From a bacterium (GTDB lineage Bacteria > Electryoneota > RPQS01): 64,000 bases of DNA. The stretch covers positions 434,001 to 498,000 of the forward strand of contig JADJEH010000017.1 of NCBI GenBank assembly GCA_016702305.1, written 5' to 3'. The notes under the pieces are model-generated. The model made no database searches and was not told the DNA's origin. It saw nothing but the letters and a program-made list of their open reading frames with translations. How positions within the stretch are numbered: the first letter of the stretch is position 1; every line of letters begins with the position of its first letter. This document shows positions 56,921 through 64,000 of the stretch, in pieces. Position numbers and translations under genes: made by a program.

Positions 56921-58162
56921 ATGATGAACTTGGTTGAAACGGATGTAATGAATCGTCACTTGGGCTCGCTGGCGCTGAAGCGCTTCCTCGGGCGCAATTT
57001 GATGATCGGACTGGCGATCAGCATTGCCGTCCACGTCATCGGCGGACCTTCGCTGTATTATGCGTGGTCGTCGCTGTTTGATCGAAAACCCGAAAAGGTG
57101 CCGCAAGAGAAGATGATCGCGCTGCACCTTTCGCCAAGGGTTGTGCCGCCTAAGCCGGAATTGAAGCGGCTGGAACCGGCGCCGGCCTCGCGAGGGTTGC
57201 GGGGGTCGAAAGGCGGTGGATCGCCCGGACAGATCGCGAAGCCGTCCATCACGATGCGGATGCAGCCGGTGGCCTCGCTGGACCTGCCGCAGTCTGACAA
57301 TCAGGCGATCAATACCGAACCGGTGCCGAAAAGTCCGCGGCCGGACTTTCCCAATATGTTTGTCAAGCCCGTCGCGTCGGCGACCGAAGACCTGTTTGTC
57401 GAGGTCAATGAGCCGGGCTTTGCCGGAGGAGCGCGAGAAGGCCCCAAGACCTATGGCGGACCCGAGACGCTCGAACCCTCGATGCTGCCGACGCGCGGTG
57501 TGCCGGGTGGGCCGCCGGGGACGGCGCTCAAGGGCAGTTTCGGAGATGAGATGGGCGTCATCGGAGCGGGTCGCGGCGGCAGCGGGCCACCGCCCGGAAG
57601 CGGTGTGGGCGGCGGCGGCGAAGGCTCGGGCTCGGCTGCGTACGGCGTAGGCAGGGGCAGCGGACCAGAGGGGGTCGGCCGGGCGGCGGAAGGTGATTAC
57701 AGTTCAAGCGTCGGGTCGGGCGGTACAGGTTCGACAGGTATCGCCGACGGCGAGCCACCGATTTCAAAAACCGAGTTAGCTGGCTTGGTCGGGTGGCTGA
57801 AGACGCAGAACGCTGCGTTCTCACCCGTGCTGCGGGCGTATTTGGGAACGAAAGACAGCGACCTGTGCGGGGTGACGAGTTACAGCGGGTGGAACATCTT
57901 TGTGCAGTTCTCGGAAGTGTCGCATCAGCTCAAGATATTCCTGACGCAGGGCGCGCATGGGATTCTGTTGGCGGACTCGGATTTCCGGCAGCGGTCACAG
58001 TATTTCGCGGCCGGGAATGTTACGCGCGCGGAAGACAGCATCACGGCCATTGAAGCGGTGCGCGACAAGCCGAGCAGTCAACGAACGGACGAATTCTATC
58101 GCGTGTTCGGCAATTGGATGAGCTCGCAGGGATTCGCGCTTACCCAACGCGCCAGCCGATAA
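56921..58162 (+). CDS. TonB-like, Gly/Pro-rich membrane-anchored protein
   Basis: 413 aa. One N-terminal membrane helix (LMIGLAISIAVHVIGGPSLY) is followed by a basic, Pro-rich stretch (PRVVPPKPELKRLEPAPASR) and a long Gly-rich low-complexity linker (about 150-290). The C-terminal domain of about 130 aa (TELAGLVGWLKTQNAAFSPV ...) has a helical and beta mix. The layout (cytoplasmic tail, helix, Pro-rich periplasmic linker, C-terminal domain) is that of TonB or AgmX-like proteins, but the C-terminal domain is not the known TonB_C. Partners are unknown. Confidence 0.6.
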   Translation: MMNLVETDVMNRHLGSLALKRFLGRNLMIGLAISIAVHVIGGPSLYYAWSSLFDRKPEKVPQEKMIALHLSPRVVPPKPELKRLEPAPASRGLRGSKGGGSPGQIAKPSITMRMQPVASLDLPQSDNQAINTEPVPKSPRPDFPNMFVKPVASATEDLFVEVNEPGFAGGAREGPKTYGGPETLEPSMLPTRGVPGGPPGTALKGSFGDEMGVIGAGRGGSGPPPGSGVGGGGEGSGSAAYGVGRGSGPEGVGRAAEGDYSSSVGSGGTGSTGIADGEPPISKTELAGLVGWLKTQNAAFSPVLRAYLGTKDSDLCGVTSYSGWNIFVQFSEVSHQLKIFLTQGAHGILLADSDFRQRSQYFAAGNVTRAEDSITAIEAVRDKPSSQRTDEFYRVFGNWMSSQGFALTQRASR

Positions 58163-58197
58163 CAACGGCGCACCAGCGCGTACAACACAACATCATC

Positions 58198-58228
58198 AAC
58201 TGGCGGCCCATCGGCTGCCAGTTTTTTT
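58198..58228 (+). terminator. Intrinsic terminator
   Basis: aactggcggcc (58198-58208) pairs with ggctgccagtt (58213-58223, one G-T pair), 4-base loop, then seven T residues. Confidence 0.85.
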
Positions 58229-58372
58229 GTCCGTGCCGTAGGTCGAAAGCTCATGTAATGCGTCAACAATAACAGGAGTAATCTCGCAGATTCTGCTGCG
58301 GCATGGCGCGTTTATTGCGCAGAATTTCCTCACAAGAAAACGTTCACATTCGACCAGAGGAGAAAATCGCTG

Positions 58373-59512
58373 ATGCAAGAGGCGAAATCCATTAAAGTTC
58401 ATACCGCGCAGACCCTGGAGTCTGACCCGCGCGCTGCGGTTGCCGAACTGGCGCAAGCGTTGAGTTGCCCCAACATGGCGGCCGTGGTGTTCTTCTGTTC
58501 TATTGACTACGATCTTAAGGAGTTGGCAGCGGCGCTGTGTGAGACATTCACCTGTCCGCTGGTCGGGTGCACGACAGCGGGCGAGATCGGGCCGGCGGGC
58601 TATCGTGATCACAGCATCACGGCGTTCTCAATCGAGAGCAAGCTACTGCGGGTCTACCCCAATTTCATTCCAAATGTAGAAGAGTGCGAATCGCAGACAA
58701 TTGAAGCGCTCGCGAGCGATGTCGCTACGGAGATCGGCGATGCGCGGGTCGAGCTGCCGGGCGCGATGCCGTTCGGATTCCTGTTAATTGATGGTTTGAC
58801 CGCCAAGGAAGAGCAAGTCATCGGCCAGCTTTATCACGCGCTGGGTAATGTCCCGATTGTCGGCGGATCGGCAGCGGGCGGCGACAGTTTCAAGAGCACG
58901 TACGTCTATTACAAAGGCGAATTCCACACCAAGGCCGCGACGTTTTCCGTGTTTGCGACGACGCTGCCGTTTGAGATCTTTCGTACCCAGCATTTCATTC
59001 CGAGTAACACGAAGCTCGTGATTACGCAAGCGCGGCCCGAGGAGCGGCTGGTCCTGGAGATCAACGGCAAACCGGCGGCACAAGAATACGCGCGCTGTCT
59101 GGGACTTGACAAAAATAACCTGACGAGTGAAATCTTCGCGATGCATCCGGTGATGCTGAAGCTCGGCGGCGAGTACTACGTGCGGTCTGTGATGCAGATG
59201 CTCGACGACGGGACGCTCAAATTCGCCTGCGCGATTGACGAGGGACTTGTGCTGACGATTGCCGAGGGTGTGGACATGGTCGAGAACCTGCGCGACTCGC
59301 TTGAGGCGCTGCAACGACGGATGCATCCGCAGGTGATTATCGGCTGCGAGTGCTTCTTCCGCAAAATTGAAGTGCTGGAGAAGGACATTAAGGAATCCAT
59401 GGGCCGGATCATGAAACACCACAACGTAATCGGCTTTCATACTTACGGCGAGCAGATCAATTCGGTGCACGTGAACCAGACCTTCACCGGCGTGGCCATC
59501 GGAGGCGAGTAG
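58373..59512 (+). CDS. FIST domain sensor protein
   Basis: 379 aa with FIST_N (about 30-225; CPNMAAVVFFCSIDYDLKEL, GCTTAGEIGPAGY, VGGSAAGGDSF) and FIST_C (about 226-365; VLEINGKPAAQEYARCLGLD, GFHTYGEQI). FIST proteins are proposed small-ligand sensors for signal transduction. A site (agaggag) precedes the ATG. The TAG stop overlaps the GTG of the histidine kinase gene by one base, so the two are made together and probably form one sensory unit. Confidence 0.9.
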   Translation: MQEAKSIKVHTAQTLESDPRAAVAELAQALSCPNMAAVVFFCSIDYDLKELAAALCETFTCPLVGCTTAGEIGPAGYRDHSITAFSIESKLLRVYPNFIPNVEECESQTIEALASDVATEIGDARVELPGAMPFGFLLIDGLTAKEEQVIGQLYHALGNVPIVGGSAAGGDSFKSTYVYYKGEFHTKAATFSVFATTLPFEIFRTQHFIPSNTKLVITQARPEERLVLEINGKPAAQEYARCLGLDKNNLTSEIFAMHPVMLKLGGEYYVRSVMQMLDDGTLKFACAIDEGLVLTIAEGVDMVENLRDSLEALQRRMHPQVIIGCECFFRKIEVLEKDIKESMGRIMKHHNVIGFHTYGEQINSVHVNQTFTGVAIGGE

Positions 59513-61776
59513 TGTCGGCGGAAGCAACTTGGCAGGCACGAATCGCCGAATTGGAAGCGGAACTCGGCGCCCTTGAGAAGATCAACCGCGCGCTGATGAG
59601 CCGCGTCGAGCGGAGTACGGACTCGGCGGGCAACGCGTTTTCCCTGTTTGAATCGAATATCATCCTGCAGCAGCGCGTGCAAGAGCGCACGCAGGATCTA
59701 CAGCAAAGCAACGCGCGGCTGCAAGCTGAAATCGCGGAGCACCGCCAGACGGAAGGCGAGCTGCGCAAGCTGCAGCGGCAGACCCGTTTGATCATTGACA
59801 CGGCGCTGGACGCCGTGATCGCGTTTGACCGGTCGTGGCACATTCTGGATTGGAACCCGCGCGCCGAGATCACGTTCGGCTACGAGGCCGGCTTCGCGAC
59901 GGATCGGCTGAACTTGGCTTCGCTGATCGCAGCGGGCGGGCACGATCAATTGAGCCAGTATTTGCAAGAGCGCGCGCAGCACGAGGGCGACGCGGTGTAT
60001 ACGCTCGAAATGGTCGGTCGTCACCGAGACGGTCACCAGTTTCCGATGGAACTCGCGGTATCGGTGCTGAGCGGCGGCGAGGCGCCGGTCTATAGCGCGT
60101 TTATCCGTGATATTACCGAGCGTAAGCTCGCCGAAGAGGCGCGCTATCGCACTTTGTTTGACAATTCGCCGGTGTCGCTGCGTGAAGAGGACTATTCGGA
60201 CGTCAAACGCTACGTGGAGAAGCTGGCGGGGCAGGGCATCGCCGACCTCAAAAAGTACTTCGCGGAATTCCCCGAAGCGCTGACGCACTGCATGTCGCTC
60301 GTGCGGATCATTGACGTGAACTTAGCGACAACGCGGCTGTTTCGCGCGCGCAGCAAGCAGCATTTCCGTGACCACTACAACGAAGCGCTGCGGGGGAGTG
60401 CGGCGAATCTGTTTGTCGAGGAGCTGTCTGGACTATGCGGTGGCCGGTCCGCGCTCGAAGCCGAAGCGACACTGACAACGTTTGACGGACAGACGCTCCA
60501 TGTTGTGATCAATCTTTCCGTGGCGCCGGGGCATCGCGAGACGTGGTCCAAGGTTTTTGTTTCGGTGCAGGACATGACGGACCGCAAGCGTGCCGAGGAC
60601 GAGAAGGCCAAGCTCGAAGGGCAATTGCGGCAGGCGCAGAAGATGGACACGATCGGCACGCTGGCGGGCGGCATCGCGCACGACTTCAATAACATGCTGG
60701 CGCCGATTTTGGGTTACGCGGAGATGATCGCCGACGCGACCGACGATGAAGCGGGCATCCGCGACGCGACCGAACAGATTATCGCCGCAGCGCGGCGGGC
60801 GCGTGATCTGGTGCGGCAGATTCTGACATTCAGCCGGCAGGTGGATCAGGAGCTGCGGCCCGTACGGATGGAGTCGGTTGTCAAAGAGGCGCTCGAATTG
60901 ATGCGGGCATCGCTGCCGTCCACGGTAATTCTACAGACGAATTTGTCCAGCGGCTCGCACGTCGTAATGGCCGAGCCGACACAGGTGCATCAGGTGATCC
61001 TGAATCTGTGCACGAACGCGTTTCAGTCGCTGGAACAGGCTACGGGATTGATCGAGGTGGAGTTGCGGAATGTGAATGTCGGCGTGGATCTGGCCTTGCG
61101 GTCGTCCGTGCTGCGGCAGGGTCCGCATATCTGCCTGACGGTGCGCGACACCGGCAGCGGCATTGATCGCAAGCTCTTGCACCGGATCTTCGAACCGTTC
61201 TTCACCACGAAAGAGGTCGGCAAGGGCACAGGAATGGGATTGGCCGTCACGCACGGCATCGTGCAAGGATTAGGCGGCGAGATTCTGGTCGAAAGTCAGC
61301 CCGGACGAGGGTCGAGTTTCCACGTGTATCTGCCCGCGATTGACGAGGAACCGGCCGCCGATGCAAAGCCGACAGCTCGGCCCGTCGTTGCGGGGTGCGG
61401 ACGACTGCTGGTCGTAGACGATGAGCCGATGGTGGCGCAGGTCACGGCGCGGATGCTCGAACGCCTGGGATACTCCGTAAAGGCGATGACCAGTCCGGTC
61501 GAGGCGCTGCGCCTGTTTGCAGCGTCGCCGGAGCAGTTTGATGCCGTGGTGACCGATCAGACGATGCCCGAACTGCCGGGGCACGTGCTGGCCGAAGAGC
61601 TGCGGCGGATTCGTCAGGGAATTCCGATTGTGATGCTGACCGGTTACAGTCAGATCGCTGCCGATGGCGACAAGCGGTTCACGAATGTCAATGAGGTGCT
61701 GCTCAAGCCGGTTTCGGCGGGCGACTTGTCTTTGGCCTTGCAACGAGTGCTGTCCGAGGTGGCGGGACGTCCGTAG
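59512..61776 (+). CDS. Hybrid sensor histidine kinase with C-terminal receiver
   Basis: 754 aa from GTG at 59512, without membrane helices. A coiled coil (about 5-90; RIAELEAELGALEKINRALM) is followed by a PAS domain (about 95-210; DRSWHILDWNPRAEITFGYE, VYSAFIRDITERK), a second PAS-like region (about 215-360), HisKA with H390 in GGIAHDFNNMLAPILGYAEM and HATPase (NLCTNAFQSLEQ, VRDTGSGID, GTGMGLAV). The receiver (about 630-754) has D682 in VVTDQTMPELPG and LLKP. A cytosolic kinase that receives its input from the FIST protein or a cofactor is the likely design. No separate output regulator lies nearby. Confidence 0.93.
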   Translation: MSAEATWQARIAELEAELGALEKINRALMSRVERSTDSAGNAFSLFESNIILQQRVQERTQDLQQSNARLQAEIAEHRQTEGELRKLQRQTRLIIDTALDAVIAFDRSWHILDWNPRAEITFGYEAGFATDRLNLASLIAAGGHDQLSQYLQERAQHEGDAVYTLEMVGRHRDGHQFPMELAVSVLSGGEAPVYSAFIRDITERKLAEEARYRTLFDNSPVSLREEDYSDVKRYVEKLAGQGIADLKKYFAEFPEALTHCMSLVRIIDVNLATTRLFRARSKQHFRDHYNEALRGSAANLFVEELSGLCGGRSALEAEATLTTFDGQTLHVVINLSVAPGHRETWSKVFVSVQDMTDRKRAEDEKAKLEGQLRQAQKMDTIGTLAGGIAHDFNNMLAPILGYAEMIADATDDEAGIRDATEQIIAAARRARDLVRQILTFSRQVDQELRPVRMESVVKEALELMRASLPSTVILQTNLSSGSHVVMAEPTQVHQVILNLCTNAFQSLEQATGLIEVELRNVNVGVDLALRSSVLRQGPHICLTVRDTGSGIDRKLLHRIFEPFFTTKEVGKGTGMGLAVTHGIVQGLGGEILVESQPGRGSSFHVYLPAIDEEPAADAKPTARPVVAGCGRLLVVDDEPMVAQVTARMLERLGYSVKAMTSPVEALRLFAASPEQFDAVVTDQTMPELPGHVLAEELRRIRQGIPIVMLTGYSQIAADGDKRFTNVNEVLLKPVSAGDLSLALQRVLSEVAGRP

Positions 61777-61799
61777 GGGAAACTGTCGTACCCTTTGTC

Positions 61800-61832
61800 G
61801 AAGCCGATCCGGGAGGGTCGGCTTCTTTGTTC
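61800..61832 (+). terminator. Terminator after the FIST-kinase unit
   Basis: gaagccgatcc (61800-61810) pairs with gggtcggcttc (61815-61825, one T-G pair), loop ggga, then tttgtt. Confidence 0.75.
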
Positions 61833-61915
61833 GGGAACTTTGGACTGGGAAACATAGTTGTTTTGATATGAAGCTAATTCATATTGAAGCAAAACGAAAA
61901 TTGGGAGTGGGAGCC

Positions 61916-62614
61916 ATGATCAAAGTACGCAAGGCAGGCGACCGGGGATACGCAAACCACGGCTGGTTAGAGACTTACTTTACTTTCAGTTTCGCCGACT
62001 ACCGGGACCCCGAGCGTGTACACTTCCGCAGCCTACGGGTCATCAACGACGACAAAGTCGGACCGAGAGCGGGGTTTGGAATGCATCCGCATGATAATAT
62101 GGAGATTATCACCTATGTCATGGAGGGCGAGCTGACGCATCAGGACAGCCTCGGCAACAAGGGGGCGATCCGGGCCGGAGAGTTTCAGATGATGCACGCC
62201 GGAACAGGTATCCTGCATGCTGAGAAGAACGACTCGGACTCGCGGACGCACCTCTACCAGATTTGGATTTTCCCGGACAAGCGCGGACACACGCCGGGCT
62301 ACGACCAGCGGCCAGCGCTGAATGGCGACTCGGCAAACAAGCTGAACCTGATCGTCTCCGCTGACGGCCGGGACGGCTCGATGCAGATGCATCAGGATGC
62401 GAGTTTGCATTTAGGGAAACTCGATACGGGAACGTCGCTGGAGTATGCGATTGCACCGCAGCGCTACGCCTGGGTACAGGTCACAAAAGGGATGTTGACG
62501 CTCAATGGGCTGACGCTCGCCGCTGGCGACGGCGCGGCGGTGTCGGGGGAAACAACGCTGGCGTTTACGGGTGGAACAGGCGGCGCGGAATGGCTGTTGT
62601 TTGATCTGAATTGA
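61916..62614 (+). CDS. Pirin family protein
   Basis: 232 aa from the ATG at 61916, with the site gggagtgggag directly upstream; an in-frame ATG at 61868 would add a short basic stretch. The cupin core shows HGWLETYFTFSFADYRDP, GMHPHDNMEIITYVMEGELT with HxH metal ligands, and HAGTGILHAEKN with the later His and Glu. Bacterial pirins bind metal, may act as quercetin dioxygenases, and can adjust pyruvate dehydrogenase activity. Here it stands as a single gene between two terminators. Confidence 0.93.
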   Translation: MIKVRKAGDRGYANHGWLETYFTFSFADYRDPERVHFRSLRVINDDKVGPRAGFGMHPHDNMEIITYVMEGELTHQDSLGNKGAIRAGEFQMMHAGTGILHAEKNDSDSRTHLYQIWIFPDKRGHTPGYDQRPALNGDSANKLNLIVSADGRDGSMQMHQDASLHLGKLDTGTSLEYAIAPQRYAWVQVTKGMLTLNGLTLAAGDGAAVSGETTLAFTGGTGGAEWLLFDLN

Positions 62615-62640
62615 GCAGACTGTAAGCGTGCGAACCAGAA

Positions 62641-62675
62641 AGCAGCCGAGGTGGTAAGCCTCGGCTGCTCGTATT
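62641..62675 (+). terminator. Terminator after the pirin gene
   Basis: agcagccgagg (62641-62651) pairs perfectly with cctcggctgct (62659-62669), 7-base loop, then cgtatttt. Confidence 0.75.
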
Positions 62676-62809
62676 TTGTCTGGACAGTTGAGTCGCGCGT
62701 TTGCAGGAGAGGTTGGCATGAGCAAAGAGCCGGCAATTCGGCAGAACTTGTAACTGTTGTGAATGGTCACTAAATTAAAGCACGTACTATATCGAAAAAG
62801 GTGATCGAA

Positions 62810-64000
62810 ATGAACCCATCTAGCAAGATCCGAAGGGCAACGAAGGCGCTACTCATGCGCCGACTACTGATGATTGCCATCCTGTACTGTGGCTTGCTTA
62901 CGTGGGGCTGTGACAAAACATGCGAGTGTACCTACTCCCCTTCACCGACGGAACCGTCAGACGAAGCGAGCATTGTGGTGACCGGCCCGGACTCCACGGT
63001 CACGGCGTGGCGCGGTCATCCTCTGCGCATCACGTGGACATCGGCAAACGTCGTGGGCAGTGTGAAAATCCTTTACAGCCGGAATGATGGCGATACGTGG
63101 CCGTTCACCATCATAGAGAGTACGATCAATGAAGGCGAGTTCTTCTGGACCGGGGACGCTCCACTGACACGTCATTGCCGCGTTCGCATACAAACCACCG
63201 GATCACCGCTTGCCTACGGCGAAAGCCCGTCCTCTTTCACACTTCAGACTTATGGCTGGACCATTGATGGTCCGGCTTCGCTATTCACCGTTCGCGCTAC
63301 TGCTACCAACGGAGTTGACCTGTTCGCTGTGGGTTCAGGCGGGTCCATCAATCAGCGCTTTGCCGCAACCGGTGAGTGGAGTGATCGAAACAGCGGCACA
63401 ACGCGGGGACTCAACGACGTGCATTTCGTGGATCAGCAGGTAGGTTGGATATGCGGAGGCAACGGCGTGATTCGACGCACAACGAACGGCGGCGTCACTT
63501 GGAGTTCGATCCCCAGTGTCAATACGATTGAGGTCCGCGCGATCCATGGATTTGACAGTATGACGGCCATGGCCGCCAGCAATATGTTGTGGCACACGGC
63601 CAACGCCGGCGCATCATGGGACACCGTGGCAGGCATGGACACCGCTATCGTGAATCGGCTGTTCTTCCACGACAGCCAACGCGCCTGCGCTGTGGGTAAC
63701 AACGGATTCATTGCGATCTCCGAAGACGGTGGTGAAACGTGGGCCGTAAGGAACTCTCATCTCTTTGCGACACTGGTTGATGTTCACTCCGCAGACGGGC
63801 AAACATATTATGCTGTGGCCTTGGAAGGCCAGGTGGTCAAGTCTGAGGATCGCGGGGAAACGTGGCGAGTCCTGGACCTTGACAACGCTCCGGCGCTAAG
63901 CTCCGTGCGTTCGCGGTCAGCACTCGAACTTCTGGTGGCGACCGGTGACTCGCGGCTGCTGCACAGCATTGACGGCGGCGATACATGGGTCTACTACAAC
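62810..64000 (+). CDS. YCF48-like propeller lipoprotein (cut by window edge)
   Basis: ATG at 62810 with aaaaaggtg upstream; the frame remains open for 397 codons to the window end. The N-terminus has a hydrophobic core (LLMIAILYCGLLTWGC) with a lipobox-like LTWGC and a Cys-rich start (DKTCECTYSPSP). Residues about 55-145 form an Ig-like domain, and then a YCF48/BNR-type propeller begins (RRTTNGGVTWSSI, HTANAGASWDTV, SEDGGETWAVR, SEDRGETWRVL, SIDGGDTWVYYN). It is likely an outer-membrane or surface protein; a sorting domain might follow beyond the window. Confidence 0.82.
   Translation, partial: MNPSSKIRRATKALLMRRLLMIAILYCGLLTWGCDKTCECTYSPSPTEPSDEASIVVTGPDSTVTAWRGHPLRITWTSANVVGSVKILYSRNDGDTWPFTIIESTINEGEFFWTGDAPLTRHCRVRIQTTGSPLAYGESPSSFTLQTYGWTIDGPASLFTVRATATNGVDLFAVGSGGSINQRFAATGEWSDRNSGTTRGLNDVHFVDQQVGWICGGNGVIRRTTNGGVTWSSIPSVNTIEVRAIHGFDSMTAMAASNMLWHTANAGASWDTVAGMDTAIVNRLFFHDSQRACAVGNNGFIAISEDGGETWAVRNSHLFATLVDVHSADGQTYYAVALEGQVVKSEDRGETWRVLDLDNAPALSSVRSRSALELLVATGDSRLLHSIDGGDTWVYYN

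Overview
This is a GC-rich bacterial chromosome segment, most likely from an uncultured member of the FCB (Fibrobacterota-Chlorobiota-Bacteroidota) assemblage. Three things support that. Five secreted proteins end in a type IX-like C-terminal sorting domain (Y/FPNPFN... and a final LLK). The primary-type sigma factor is short (278 aa) and lacks region 1.1. The best promoter-like sites read TTGAC(A/T), 16-17 bp, then a TATATT-like box. No rRNA, tRNA, CRISPR array, prophage or transposase gene was seen.

Layout. 0-3.8 kb: a cut lipoprotein, a serine hydrolase, a homocysteine methyltransferase-like enzyme, and a degraded zinc-ribbon protein gene. 3.8-10.9 kb (+): surface proteins with sorting domains (BNR propeller, cupredoxin, beta-helix), with endonuclease III between them. 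10.9-37.3 kb is almost all on the minus strand. It holds the unit gyrA - sugar transferase - rex; small cytosolic proteins including three tandem YfiT/DinB paralogues; an esterase; MauE; rhodanese with a LOG-family protein; a DUF4139 protein; a large FG-GAP surface protein; a saccharopine dehydrogenase-like enzyme; gyrB followed by an MNT/HEPN pair; and an AsnRS-like enzyme without an anticodon-binding domain. 37.8-39.2 kb: a pseudopilin and a SWIB protein with a histone H1-like tail.

39.7-48.0 kb is the pyruvate dehydrogenase locus: aceE, a lower-GC and broken DNA methyltransferase gene, aceF, a 371-bp C/G low-complexity tract, then lpd. Every gene here carries indel frameshifts. In aceE these are single missing G residues in G runs, so base-calling or assembly error is a serious alternative to gene decay. 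48-52 kb (+): a repeat island, an outer-membrane barrel, a DinB protein behind a strong promoter and a structured leader, then tsaE-tsaB and a secreted repeat protein, translationally coupled. 52-55.7 kb (-): a TonB-dependent receptor and a lipoprotein. 55.8-64 kb (+): sigma factor, a TonB-like Gly-rich protein, a FIST sensor coupled to a hybrid histidine kinase, pirin, and a cut YCF48-type lipoprotein.

Most relevant to novelty: a possible three-way-junction leader RNA upstream of a DinB gene (about 48,988-49,065); a TonB-plug-like segment inside a DUF4139 protein; a foreign methyltransferase gene splitting the PDH locus; an interspersed palindromic repeat family; and the expansion of DinB/YfiT proteins. 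All functional calls rest on reading the sequence by eye; no database search was run.
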